The position numbers were made by a program, and so were the translations under genes. Shown piece after piece: positions 37,549 to 49,421 of a stretch of DNA of 64,000 nucleotides. The DNA is from Anastatus disparis (taxonomy: Eukaryota; Arthropoda; Insecta; Hymenoptera; Eupelmidae). Location of the stretch: NCBI GenBank assembly GCA_017163975.1, contig JAFFSR010000301.1, positions 4,376,001 through 4,440,000 on the forward strand, written 5' to 3'. A model generated the notes under the pieces. It did no database searches and was not told the DNA's origin. It saw nothing but the letters and a program-made list of their open reading frames with translations. How positions within the stretch are numbered: position 1 is the first letter of the stretch; each line of letters begins with the position of its first letter.

Positions 37549-38615
37549 TATTTTGCTGATGTTTGTGCTACACCTAAAGGATTTAGTGAATATGTCTTAT
37601 AGAGCAAAGAATGGCATGCTGAAGGATTTATTTAGTTTTACTCTTAAAAATAAAAATGATTTCAAACTTGATTTTCATGCTGGACCTTGTGGAACATTTT
37701 ATTTTTATCATAGTCCTAAAGAAGATGGTGATGCATATGATCCTGAAAATCAAAAATGAGACTTAGAGTTTTAGAGACTTGGTTACGAATAAAACAGATG
37801 AACAAGGACTTCATTTTGTGATGGCTAATGGAGAATTTTCAGTAGAGAGACAAGAAAATATTCAAGAAATCCTCTCTAAATAATTATATCTTTTTAAGTG
37901 TTTAGTTGTGTTGATGATTGTTTGACCTCGAGGACATTTTGTGACCAAGATGTTTGATTTATTTATATCATTTAGCACAGGACTTGTATATATAATGTAT
38001 CGTTACTTCAGTGATATAAGTGTATTTAAGCTGAATACTTCCAGATCAGCTAATTCTGAAAGATATTTAATATGTAAAAGAAAGAAGTCCGAGATGAATC
38101 ATGTAATTAATTATTGATATAAAACTAACAAAACTTTATTGAATGTTGATAAAATGAATGAAATTCTAGAATTACTTTCAGATAATCAATTTTTTAATTA
38201 CTTAAAAAATTCAAATGAAGCATTAGGTTGAAAACAAACAGTTGGCTTTAAGAAGATTGTTGCTTACACAGAAAATAAAAGTTCTTTTTGAACAAAAATA
38301 AAAAGTTATAAGAGAAAAAACGAATTTTCTGATCAAGCACGAACGTTATCATAACAAATGACTCCTATTCAAAAAGTACAAAGTTTTTAAAAGATTCATT
38401 AAGCGTATTAGAAAAAAGCTCCTACAAAGATGCTACTAAATTAGAAAAAGAGAATATATTTGAAACAGTTTTAGCTAATAAACATGATTGGTTTTGTTTA
38501 CCTTGTTCATCTGGAAAAGATTTCTTAAATAAAATAGAAGATGTATCACTAAAATTTATGTTAGTATGGGACGTTCACAAGTATACAAGTATGATAAAGG
38601 TTTTTAGAAGCAAGC
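37549..38615 (+). pseudogene. CMTR1-like cap 2'-O-methyltransferase pseudogene
   Basis: The three plus-strand frames together read through the FtsJ-type methyltransferase and following region of CMTR1, which methylates the first nucleotide of capped mRNA. In order: YFADVCATPKGFSEYV (SAM-binding motif of the family), NDFKLDFHAGPC, then [45 protein letters not shown], and DWFCLPCSSGKDF. At least four frameshifts and several stops (for example after SEYVL) show that it is dead. No introns interrupt over 1 kb, and it is truncated at both ends, so a retrocopy is likely. It begins directly after the satellite array. Confidence 0.8.
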
Positions 38616-38639
38616 AGCAAATTTAATACTTGAATAACA

Positions 38640-39390
38640 ATGAGATACCTTAGCATATCCAGAACTAGTAATGACAAGGAGAGAAAAAGATTACATTTAC
38701 ACGATGAATTACCAATCGTGTATGGTGAAGAACCAAATGTTAATTTTGATATTATGGAAGTTATTTTTATTGGTGATGATGTGATTATAAAATGTCTGTT
38801 ATGTGATAGGACTGTAGATAGCAATGAAAAATTAGCAGAACACTTAATATCTTCAAGACATTGTTGAAAAATTAGATATGATCTCTATCATGTCTAATAT
38901 ACGTTCATACGTGAAAGGAAAAACCATGAATGTTATATTGATAATTATAATCATTTACTCAAAGTTTTAATCTTTGAACATCACAAATTCAAAGTAAATA
39001 GGGAAAGCCGTAGCGCTAACTCGCCGTAAGGAGCGCTACCGCGCTCCCTAATAATTTGAATTTTATTTCTATCAAAAATTCTTTTACAACTTGTAATAAC
39101 ACAATAGTGAACCTGACTTGGATGAAATTGATCATTTTCAAAAAATTAAACCTGCACAAAATTAAATATTGAAAATGTATATCATTTGCATATTTTAATT
39201 AGTAAAAATATGGCTCCTTATAGATGTTTCTTGTGTAATAGGCTATATGCCACGTTAAAATTACTAATATTTTATTTCACATTGCGTGGTCATCTACGCA
39301 GTGTGAAAAATTTTCATGCAATCATTAAAGAAGAAGAAACCGTAAAACATAAATATGCTAATACTTAAGCATATGCATTTGATTCAAGGA
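38640..39390 (+). pseudogene. fragments with C2H2 zinc-finger-like segments
   Basis: A 75-codon frame (38640-38867) ends in CLLCDRTVDSNEKLAEHLIS followed by SRH, a C-x2-C-x12-H-x5-H finger. A second frame (39186-39368) has YRCFLCNRLYATLKLL followed by a histidine-containing tail. Between and after them are stops. The pieces may belong to one decayed zinc-finger gene or may continue the retrocopy upstream. A GC-rich patch with AGCGCT palindromes lies at 39005-39050. Function is not assigned. Confidence 0.4.
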
Positions 39391-42021
39391 ATTCATATTT
39401 AGGTTTCCCTGAAAGTGATGTAGATGTATTTCTATATTGTGAAAATAAATATAATAATATTAGAGTAAGAGAAGATGATTCAGTGACTCGTTGGTGAAAA
39501 TAAAATAATTAATTTTTTTTGATAAATTTGAAAATTTTGCTTTATTTAAAAATTTTAATATTTTTTGACAATAAATAATCTAGCATTTTTATAGAGTTAA
39601 TATTTATTAATGTGCAACGAGTCCGAATTGCATTTGAATTATTAAAATGAATAGAAAAATTTTTAATTAGATCCGGTCGGTAATGTAGAGCAATATTAAT
39701 ATATTTTGAAAAAAAATTTATATACAGTAATTAGAAAAATTTATTTTTTTTTTTTTTTTTTTTTTTTTTATAAAAAGCATTGAAAAATAGATAACGGAAT
39801 TTTCTATAAAAAGATTTTCAATAAAATATTAAATTTTTTAAATTGTAACAATAATTCAAATTTAAACGAAAAGCCCGCCGTTGGCCGGTCCGCGTGTTCG
39901 AATCTCATTCGCCGAGGGGCCAGGTGTGAAGCGCAGCGCTCTTTGTCTTTCATAATGAGTAAGAGAGAGAGGCAAAGAGACGCGACGCTAACGCGTGGAT
40001 ACGACATTACACTTGATTCAATTAATTTTTCGAATGTTTAAATCAATAAATAAGAGGGTTATTAAAGAAACAATTCATGATAAATATTATTTTTGGTTAT
40101 TAGAGAATTTTAAGAACTTAAATTAATTAATTTATAGCGTCATTATTACAAAAAATATACAATTTAAAATGATTTTGAATATATAGCGTAGACGGGGCTT
40201 GCATAATATCTAACTAATGACAAAGACTTTGAAACATGATTAATTAATTTAAATGATGAATTTTAATAAGGAAACAGGATAATTATATGATATAAATTTT
40301 TTTTAGACAGGATAATGCATGTTTTATGAACAAATTAACATTTAAAGAGAAGTTTCGTATAGACATTATCTAACATAATATGTAGATGGGGGTATCCATA
40401 TACACTAGGAACAAATGCAAAGAGGTCTCTGCGCATATCTCCATGACAGCCTAGATGAGTTAGATTATCTAGATAATCAATTGAAGAAGAGGGGATCAAT
40501 GGGCTCGGACTCACGGAGCGCGAGGATCTCGAGAGGCATTCTTATTCTTCTCACTCGGACCGCTTTAAGTGTGATTTTCAATAGACTCAGACTTAGTTTT
40601 TCTTTTGTTAATAAAGTAAGGAATAGAGATAATCTTTATCTGTGCTTTTATAATAAAGTTTTTTACTTTATTATATTGCTCTTACAATCATTCTGATTTG
40701 AGCAAGTATTAAACTATCAAAAGATTAACCAAGATTTTAAGGTTTATTTTTTTTTGATCGCGACAAAAATTGAACTCATATAAAATTTTTTTTTTATTTT
40801 TTCCAATAAGTAATCCTGCGTATAAAGTGTTTTTTTTGCAGGATTACTTGAGTTAATCAATAAAAATAGAATCAGCGTAAATATAGTGTATGAGTGTATA
40901 CTAACCAATACAATTAACAAAAATATATTTATTTTGTACTAATAAGGGGAAAGACTAGGCCTTCGGCCGAAAAGCCCCGAGTGGTGGTTTTATGATATCA
41001 TAGAACTGCTGCGCATTGCACAAAAGCCTGATGGTGATGGATGTAAAAGGGTGCTGAAAAGCTGCCCTTATCCAGTGGACACCACGAGCATTTTATGCCT
41101 GGTGATGCACCGGTTATCGTACACCAGGGATTAAGGCTATCTTTTTGTTACAGGTTATATCCACTGCAACAATAAGCACGACCTATTTATATTGTGATCT
41201 AGCGATATAGCCAATTAATCGTAAAGCCAAGAAAAATCGAGAGTGTCTTTTTTTTTTTAGTCTCCTCTCATGTAAATTTAAAGGATAGTAATTAGTAGTC
41301 AATTTTTCATTTTAAAAACTTTGATCATTTGTTTTTTTTATATTCAATTTTAATAGTCGATTTGAAATTTTGTTCGAGATATTCAATAAAGTTTATGTAA
41401 TAAATTTATTTTTAAATCAATAATATATAATTCTCTTTTTTGTTTTTGATTGATATATGCAAACATAGATAACGACGGATTTTGTAGTGATGTTAAATAA
41501 ATGAGAAATATTGTTTAAAAGACGTCATAACCATGACCATCTCAAAATAAAATAAAGTGTTGTTTATTTCATACACCGCCTTATGTCAATTTTATGTGGG
41601 TCTTAAATTAAATGTTATGTTGCATGCTAATATGTGCTGTCAAAAATATAAAGTTCTCAAAAGAAATTTTATGTAACTTCAAAAACGAACCCAACGGATA
41701 TTGCTGAGTGGTAAAGTCGGCGAGTACACTAACGTTACCAGAAGAAGGCAAGATTGGTCTCATTATTTTGCTGCTTACTTAAAATTTATTGTTTAAAGAA
41801 TAATCGTTATACATATATATATTCTAGTAAAAAAAGTAGTAAGGTAAGATTGATTAATAAAATAAAAATAAACTATAAAATTCAACTTTACCAATCTTGC
41901 TATTGAATTCTTAACATTTTGACGTTACAAATGTTAATATTGTATTTAATTATGATAAATTTATTTACACCAAAAAAATTTATATTAACATTTTATTTTT
42001 TCAATAATATATTAACTTTTT
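39391..42021. other. intergenic stretch with short GC-rich islands
   Basis: It holds a run of T at 39747-39769, a GC-richer patch at 39868-40000 with a GTGTTCGAATCTC motif that resembles a Pol III B box, a patch at 40420-40560, and a 250-bp GC-rich island at 40940-41200 containing AGGCCTTCGGCC. A segment at 41700-41760 (ATTGCTGAGTGGTAAAG and GCAAGATTGGTCTCA) resembles A and B boxes of a tRNA-derived SINE. None could be confirmed, and no gene is seen. Confidence 0.4.
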
Positions 42022-43631
42022 CAGGTAATTCAGGACAGAACAGAGATCAAGTTGTGCCTTCACAAAAACTGCTAATCGATTTATTACATCATATAGACTC
42101 CCACTTGCATCTAGAAAATCTAAAGTCTTAAGAATATTTTGACCCTTTACAAGTTGAAATGGTATTTGGTCGTTGTAGTGTATCGGTAGTTCTTTCTAGT
42201 GGATCCCAATTAATCGATATAAAAAAGTTACATTCATTTATAACAGAAGAATTATCTGTAACTCAGGGAAGTGCTACTGCTACTCAAAGGAAGCTTATGC
42301 AGCAAGAATTGCAATCAATTCTAGCTTATGCTTTGAAAAGAAATCAAAACTTTGTTATATGCAACTGTTAAATTTGTGGAAGGTTGGTGTCAAGCAACTG
42401 AAATTTATTTTTCATTGTAACAAATCAACAAATTCTTACTGCCCAAAAACAGAATATTCTCTTAAATCTTTCTCATGATTTATTACAAAAAATGACGTCA
42501 TGTGAAGCACTCAATGAAATTAAAATATTGGTATCTGGAACATTTAATACTTTTAGTAAATTTATGGGTTAGCTTTGTTTTACAATCAGTAGACGAATTT
42601 TCACTATTTTCGCCTTCAAATACAACTATGATGATAATTATTTCAAACCATATTTTTGAATGAGTTCTTAACTCTGAAGCTTCTTTTCAAAAAGTTTGAA
42701 CTCATCTTTATGGTACTCTTCTTTATTTTCACTGTGTCTTTGGTTCAGATAAATCAGGGGAAAAAGTAGGAACTTTACATACAACTTTGTTGATCAATTA
42801 TATAATTCATTATACAGAACGTTACCATTACAAGAACTTTCATATCAATATGCTACCAGTCCAGTGATAAATAATTTTGGAAATAAATTAATGGATATTA
42901 TTTGTCATAATTTTTCAAGTGGACATTATGTTTGCTTATGTTGGCTTTACTACAAAATTTCAACCAACACCTAAAGAACATTCAGATAGAATATATTCCT
43001 CATATGTGCAAATGCTGCTAATATTATGTTGTATGCTAGCAACCGAATGCAACATAGTTGTATGGATCAAAAACTAAGGAACATTCTCTTTGAACCTTAT
43101 TTAACGCAGAAGCCAGATAACCGTTATATAAGAATGTTTTTAATCAGTCCCACAAAGAGGTTATTTTTTCTATGATACTCAAAATGAACAAATCTAGTGT
43201 AGGAAAAGTAGCTAATATTAATACTGATAAAAATCTCAAAAATTTTCAAGGAAGGATTTTACTTTTTGATGGATTATTTGATTATTTGATTTTATTTGCG
43301 AAAAATTTATTCACATATACTTATCTGTAATAAAAAAATTCTTTCACAATGTGAATTACTTTTTCCTGACATTCGTTTGGAAACTTTATGCTTCACAATT
43401 TTAAAATTTGGATGTGACACTGATGATGCTGCTAAAAATGATTTAGAATGTGTTATAATTAGTGCACTGCCTCCAATTTCAACTGAAGGATTAAAAATTT
43501 AGGATATTTCTGATTCAATTGCGGAAACAAAATCAATAATTTAAGAATTTCAATCAACAAATAAAGAAATTCAATTATCAATAGTTAAAAAAAAACTGTA
43601 TGGTAGAATAAAAGAGATTAGCGAGTAGTTT
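42022..43631 (+). pseudogene. Nup205-like nucleoporin pseudogene
   Basis: Plus-strand frames read a segment that looks like the C-terminal part of Nup205/NUP192, an inner-ring scaffold protein of the nuclear pore. Recognisable pieces in order: KLLIDLLHHIDSHLHLENL, EYFDPLQVEMVFGRCSV, LIDIKKLHSFITEELSV, ATATQRKLMQQELQSILAYA, LLNLSHDLLQKM, then a broken THLYGTLLYFH, and near the end LFPDIRLETLCFTILKF. More than ten stops and frameshifts are present. It has no introns over 1.6 kb, and AATAAA lies at 43654, which favours a retrocopy. However, TTTTTCAG just before 42022 looks like a splice acceptor, so a genomic fragment is not excluded. The Nup205 call is from memory of conserved segments. Confidence 0.6.
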
Positions 43632-44162
43632 TAATATGTTGGTAAAGATACATAAATAAAGTTAATCTTATTTAGATTTAATCTGTTTCATTGAGATTCA
43701 TTTTATTTGTAACACCAAAGTTTTAAATCACTCATTGTTCCTTTATAGTCTAGGCGCCCAGAGGGTTCCGTATGAAGTTAAAGGTCCCACCAAGCAAGTG
43801 GGTGATTTTTATGTATTTTGAGCCGCTGAATCCGAATTCGCAACTTGCTTTTCGCACAGGTGGTCGAGTAATTTTTTATAAACAGATTAATTGTTTAAAT
43901 GGCTACAGTTTATGAACTACAATAGATGCAGTAATTTTCTCTGCGAAAACTTGTTCTTTAATGTAAAAACAAAAAAAAAATCGTTTTTGTTGCATGTCGA
44001 TTCGATAATTAGAACCAGAGATATGGCAAATATATTGCTAAAAAACATAGAGACGTAGCGCAAGGGCGGAACGCCCTGGTAAAAAACCTTATAACTCGAC
44101 AACTAATTAATATTTTTTAAAGTTTAACATGTGTTTGAAAAATGTCAGAGTCTCAGCTTTAA

Positions 44163-44543
44163 GAGGAGGTCACGTATCTCTGTCCTTTTCTAATCAAAAA
44201 ATTGAGTTTTTTACACAAATTAACAACTTTAGCAAAAAATAAAGAAAAAGCCGCATCTCGTAATAAAAAAAGCAATATTTTCTTTGATAAGAAAGAATTA
44301 ATTTTTTTGCTTCGTTTTCAAGAAAACCTTGAAGAACTTAAATCATAGAGGTTATGGTCGACAATTTGGTTTTTCAAGGTTTTCTTGAGAACGAAGAAAT
44401 AAAATTAATTTTTTCTTATCAAAGAAAATATTGCTTTTTTTGATACAAGATGCGGCTTTCTCTTCATTTTTTGATAAAGTTATTAGTTTTTGTAAAAAAA
44501 TCATTTCTTTGATTAGAAAAGGACAGAGATACGTGACCTCCTC
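44163..44543. mobile_element. MITE in the left arm of element B (TTAA)
   Basis: The ends are GAGGAGGTCACGTATCTCTG and its inverse, with long inverted arms. It is flanked by TTAA at 44159-44162 and 44544-44547. The right arm of element B at about 45790 has the single TTAA. The TTAA duplication suggests a piggyBac or Kolobok source. Confidence 0.88.
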
Positions 44544-45320
44544 TTAATGATAAATTGTTACATATTACTTTCAAATGTTGATAAATAAGCTAGAATGATT
44601 TGAAGCAGAAAAAATTTTCAATTTTTCAGAAATTTGTTTGTTTATAACGAAATAATATAAGTTAGCGAACAAAATATTTCTATATTTTTGATATACAATG
44701 ATAAGAAATTTCATCTAGTTTAAGAATCCGTCCAGTTTTTTAAATTTAAGTAAGTAGAACCTGAGATATCGCAAATTTAAGCTGTAGCGCCAACTCCTTG
44801 CAATACGACATATGTGTGCAATATGGCTATCGCTTTCCTTATAAAAAATTCTTTTATTATAAGGTAAGTAATTTCATTCTTTTGTAATAAAATTAATTTT
44901 AATTCTGTATTTGTTAATTAAATAAAAATTTAATAAAAAAGGATTCAGCTAAAAATAGATGACTCTAATAAATCGGAAACTTAAACAAATTTTTTGAATA
45001 AAATAGTTTGTTGTTTTTTTTGCAATTGCAAAAAAAAAAATAAATGTAAAAATACTCCATAAGTTGATTAAATTGTTTACTATTGTAGTAGAAAAATCAA
45101 TGATTATTTAAAACCCTAAATCTACTTCATCTCCATGTATTATACATCATTAATATTATGACAATAATATTATGACAAAGTTTATAAAATAGAGTCAAAA
45201 GTAATTTTATTGGAAAAGAATAAGATTACTTACCTTATAATAAAAGAATTTTTAATAAGGAAAGCGATCGCTATATTGCACACATATGCCATATTGCAAG
45301 GAGTTGGCGCTACAGCTTAA

Positions 45321-45553
45321 CCCTTTCAGTCACGAATTATTTTCGCAAAAACACGTATTTTCTATCATACATTAATTTTTTAGATTTATTTACAATCGTA
45401 TATTCAAAATATATCATATGATACTTATAAAATGAACACTCATTTATATGAAAATACAAAAAGAATAAAGATTAAACTTAAAGTTCGAATTAAACAATAA
45501 AGAAAAGAAAATGAGAAAGGGTGCCAATATAGTGGCTCCTGTGACTGATAGGG
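45321..45553. mobile_element. MITE in the right arm of element B (TTAA, CCCT ends)
   Basis: The ends are CCCTTTCAGTCAC and GTGACTGATAGGG, a 13-bp imperfect inverted repeat. It is flanked by TTAA at 45317-45320 and 45554-45557. The left arm of element B near 44785 has the uninterrupted TTAA. CCCT ends with TTAA duplication are the piggyBac pattern. Confidence 0.88.
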
Positions 45554-46436
45554 TTAAATTTGCGATATCTCAGGTTCTATTTACTTAAATTTAAAAAACC
45601 GGACAGATTCTTAAACTAGATAAAATTTCTTATCATTCTATATCAAAAATATACAAATATTTTGTTCGCTAACTTATATTATTTCGTTATAAACAAACAA
45701 ATTTCTGAAAAATTGAAAATTTTTTCTGCTTCAAATCATTCTAGCTTATTTATCAACATTTGAAAGTAATATATAACAATTTATCATTAAAGCTAAGACT
45801 CTGATATTTTCCAAACACATGTTGAACTTCAAAAAATATTAATTAGTTGTCGAGTTATAAGGTTTTTTACCAGGGCGTTCCGCCCTTGCGCCACGTCTCT
45901 ATGTTTTTTAGCAATATATTTGCCATATCTCTGATTCTAATTATCGAATCGACATAACAAATTACTCGACCACTTGCACGAAAAGCAAGTTGCAAATTCG
46001 GATTCAGCGGCTCAAAATACATAAAAATGACCTACTTGCTTGGTGGGACCTCTAACTTCATACGAAACCCTCTGGGCGCCTAGACTATTATTTATACTAA
46101 ATAATTTATACAAATTTTCATTCCCACCTTTTTAATAATTAATATTTTAATAAAGATCTGTAGCAAAAATGCGAATATTAATTGAAGTTTCCAACATGGC
46201 GGGCAAGCTAAAAGAGCCTCCTGACAAGCCCAAAGGCTATATTTATTAGTGTCATACAAAACAATCAGTGTCAGCAGTGATTTGTATAATTTGTGAAAGT
46301 GCTTACCATAGTAATGATTTTGATAAAATGAAAAATACACTCAATTCTCGCTATTACGAGCGTGAGAGGGGCCCCCACCACTCAAAAAATGCTATGTTTA
46401 GAATAATGAGCGAAACAATACCGAACGAATATAATA

Positions 46437-47395
46437 GTACAACAGGGGTAAACTACATAACTCGTGGCCGATCGAGGTCCTCGATTCTACCCAGGTTTTT
46501 TTTATGTATTTTGACCTGTTGAATCCGAATTTTTCGGGTGGAAAGTCTGAAAATGGCGCATTTAATAATTATTAACAATTTTTATAAACAAATTAGAAAA
46601 ATGCGTTAAAAAAAATGCTATCATATTCTTTAGGTCATTTTCAGCAGAAAAGGTTCTTATGAACAACTTGCTAAAATGCACCAAATGCACTAAAACATTG
46701 ACATTCCTATAAATTTTTTGTAGAACAAAAAATGCGGTTTTTAAAAATTTTGTTGATAATAATTGTTAATAATAATTAAAGGTGCCAATTTTATACTTTC
46801 TGCCCAACAAATTTGGATTCAGCCCATGAAAATACGGAAAAAAAGCTTTGGTAGAATCGAGGACATTAGTGAACTACGCCTTATTTATTTATATACAACT
46901 TACCCACGTACAGTCCCTGGCGTCGCAGGACGGCGTGCGGGCGCGCGTTAATAGTACTTTTTTGAGCGATGAATAGGTAATTTAATCATTATAAATACTT
47001 ACGCCAATCATTGTTATATTTAAGTTTACATTTTAAGGAACAATTCAAGCTATTGTGAATTAAAATTAAAGCAGTGGAAGCTGAGCTATAAGCTGTCAAA
47101 GTTTTGAAAAATCGCGTTTTTTCAAACTTTTCGATTTTTTTCTGTCGATTTAGTGCATTTAAGCAAAAAAGGTTCATGAGAACCTTTTTTGCTCAAAATG
47201 ACCTAAAAAATATGATGGCATTTTTTTTAACGCATTTTTCTAATTTGTTTATAAAAATTGTTAATAATTATTAAATGCGCCATTTTCAGACATTTTACCC
47301 AAAAAATTCGGATTCAGCAGGTCAAAATACATAAAAAAACCTGGGTAGAATCGAGGACCTCGATAGGCCACGACTTATGTTGTTTGCCCCTGTAC
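46437..47395. mobile_element. palindromic element C, TA target-site duplication
   Basis: The ends are GTACAACAGGGGTAAAC and GTTTGCCCCTGTAC, flanked by TA (46435-46436 and 47396-47397). The arms of about 250 bp carry ACCTCGATTCTACCCAGG and the block TATGTATTTTGACC...TGAATCCGAAT shared with element B. An additional diverged copy of the arm sequence sits inside at about 46745-46890. No ORF. Confidence 0.8.
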
Positions 47396-47397
47396 TA

Positions 47398-48591
47398 TAA
47401 ACAATAACTATATTGATTGTACGTGTGTAATCGTTTAATTTTCATTGAAATAAGATCGTTTATTTGATTTATTTATTTTTAGTTTCATTCTTCTAAAAAC
47501 GTACTTTGTATGGCCCAAACCATGCTTGATTGGAGTCAAGATGTAAATTAATTTCATATGCGGAAAGAGCAACGCTGATAAAAGCTCGAGATATTGCTCT
47601 TGACATTTTTTTCAAGAGCAATGAAAATAGCATTTACTTTTGAAATAAATTTTTTTTTTTAAAGCACATTAATTTGATGTTATGTAATTAAAATTTACAT
47701 GAAAAGTAATATAAATAAAAATGAATAATGATAAACATACATATATAATAATAAAAATATAGATATAGTAAAAGATTATATATTATTTAAATAGTGCACT
47801 ACACAAAATCATATATTATTTAAATAGTACATTAATGCGCGTCGATAGGGAGGGAACACCGATTTTCGTTGTGCGTATGTAAGAAGGGAGGTCGAATTTT
47901 CGAACAGGACATGAAGAAAAATAGATTGAGTAGTGGGGCAAGAAGGGGAAGCATTTTGCTCACGTTAGCGAGACAAAAATGCTCGCTATAGTGAAACTCA
48001 TTATAGCGAGATTTGAGTGTACTAAATATGTTGGTGATTATCTGGTAATATGTCATGAACATAATATGCGAGACATAAACTCAAAATCAAAAGAAGAGCA
48101 CATGTTAAACGACGTGGCAAAGAGCATAATCACTCATATTAACCTTAATAAATTAGAGGAAATTAAGGAAGATTTATTGCAAGAAATTCAGAACAAAACT
48201 GTAGAAAAACATAACTCTACAATCACAGATGAAAATAGTAATATAGACACAATAATAGCAGGAAATATATTACTGAAACGGTTAGTAACAGAATTACAGT
48301 ATAAAATACAGTATAAATGCGGGCAAACTGCTACATATGCATTTTGATAAAAAGAACAACACTACACGTCTATTACGCTGGCACAGCAACATTAAAACGC
48401 AACGATCAAATCTATATAATTAAGATATTTCAACGATTCGAACGGGATATTTTGTTGCTAATTTGTTACTGAAAGATGGCATATCGCTGGATTTCGAAAT
48501 ATTAATATTTGACTGAATAACAAACACCATACCTTAAAAAAATTTGATAACTGACTAAATTCAAGGGTGGAATAAAAATTAATAAAGGATA
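47398..48591 (+). other. intergenic stretch with a short coiled-coil ORF
   Basis: A plus-strand frame at 47979-48347 (122 codons) has a Lys/Glu-rich, helical middle (NLNKLEEIKEDLLQEIQNKT). Its upstream part is probably not coding. Beyond the stop, other frames have similar character up to about 48530. It may be a Gag or ORF1 remnant, but no diagnostic motif is visible. The element with LTRs begins at 48592. Confidence 0.3.
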
Positions 48592-48890
48592 TGTAGATTA
48601 AATATATTAAGGGGCTTTGTAAGCCAAGATAGTCGTTATAGTTAATCCTGGACTACAAACCAGGAACGTATTCAAGAAGAAATGGTGAAATATCTGCAGC
48701 AAAATATACGATTGAATTGAATTTATTATATGTTAACGGCCTCTACTACGGCATACAGGTAGACCCTATCACAGTGAGGTCTGAAGCTCGACTGGCTTGC
48801 TCGAGAGCTCGCAACGTTCTCTCTACTTACGAACCACTGAAGCGATGCCTATACAAAGTTAGCGCCTGCGTGGTACTGTACGTAGCCACA
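48592..48890 (-). repeat. 3' LTR of the 11.3-kb Gypsy element
   Basis: A direct repeat of 59631-59924 with small substitutions and indels. Its outer neighbour is GATA (48588-48591). A 97-codon open frame here lies in the LTR and is not a gene. Confidence 0.9.
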
Positions 48891-48901
48891 TACTCCCCCC
48901 T
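48891..48901 (-). promoter_or_regulatory. polypurine tract of the Gypsy element
   Basis: The minus strand reads AGGGGGGAGTA directly before the 3' LTR start TGTGGC. This is the plus-strand primer site for reverse transcription and proves that the DNA at its 5' side, including the kinase/LRR gene, is internal to the element. Confidence 0.85.
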
Positions 48902-49421
48902 AAATGTTAGTGCGGCATACAAAAACGACAATGCATTTAAGCTATTGTATTACAAGCTAGTGAATTATGGCAGTAATTATTATTTTTTTTTATTAATTGC
49001 AGGTAGATAATTTACCCTCCGAAAACAAAAGTTTTTTACTATTCAACGTGCTTCATGCACCCACTCATACCTGCAAACTTTACAAAAAGAACGTGCGTAA
49101 CACTCATTCCGCCACATCTATGCATGTATTCCTTAAATACATCAGCCTTGTTGCGTAAAATATGAGCACTTAGTGCTTTACAACCAATATTTGATATATG
49201 CGAGCTTAGAAATCTTTGTAACTCATTATGACACTCACTGATTGAACAACAATATAGATTCTATATAAAAAATACAGTCGTTAAAAAAAAAAAATTTTTT
49301 TTACATGAAAATACGCTTATAAAAAATATATCGCTTTTACAAACATATGTCGCCCTTACGCAAAAGTACAAATCCAATTATAATTAATCTTTCTACTACG
49401 CACAATGCGCGACCGGCCCGA
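48902..49421 (-). other. untranslated end of the cargo region
   Basis: About 500 bp between the last LRR frame and the polypurine tract. No gene recognised. Confidence 0.5.

Larger units (their letters stand above)
43748..46085. mobile_element. large palindromic element B, TA target-site duplication
   Basis: The ends are GTCTAGGCGCCCAGAGGG and its inverse, flanked by TA (43746-43747 and 46086-46087). The arms run about 43748-44885 and 45215-46085 around a 330-bp AT-rich middle. Each arm carries a different TTAA-flanked MITE (44163-44543 and 45321-45553); the opposite arm shows the uninterrupted site in each case. No ORF is supported, so it is non-autonomous. Confidence 0.87.

Noticed and set aside
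39868..39960. Possible tRNA or SINE, from GTGTTCGAATCTC
   Set aside because: Only a B-box-like string is present; no A box at the right distance and no cloverleaf could be drawn.
41695..41765. Possible tRNA-derived SINE head
   Set aside because: A- and B-box resemblance is imperfect, and I found no second copy or tail in the window. Mentioned only in the region note.
48448..48480. Similarity of GATATTTTGTTGCTAATTTGTT to the outer flank at 59925, suggesting a longer duplication around the Gypsy element
   Set aside because: The left copy is about 110 bp away from the LTR, not next to it. The adjoining GATA gives a proper 4-bp duplication, so the longer match is more likely an unrelated repeat or a local duplication.
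48717..49010. 97-codon open frame
   Set aside because: Mostly inside the 3' LTR of the Gypsy element; the matching frame in the other LTR is broken.
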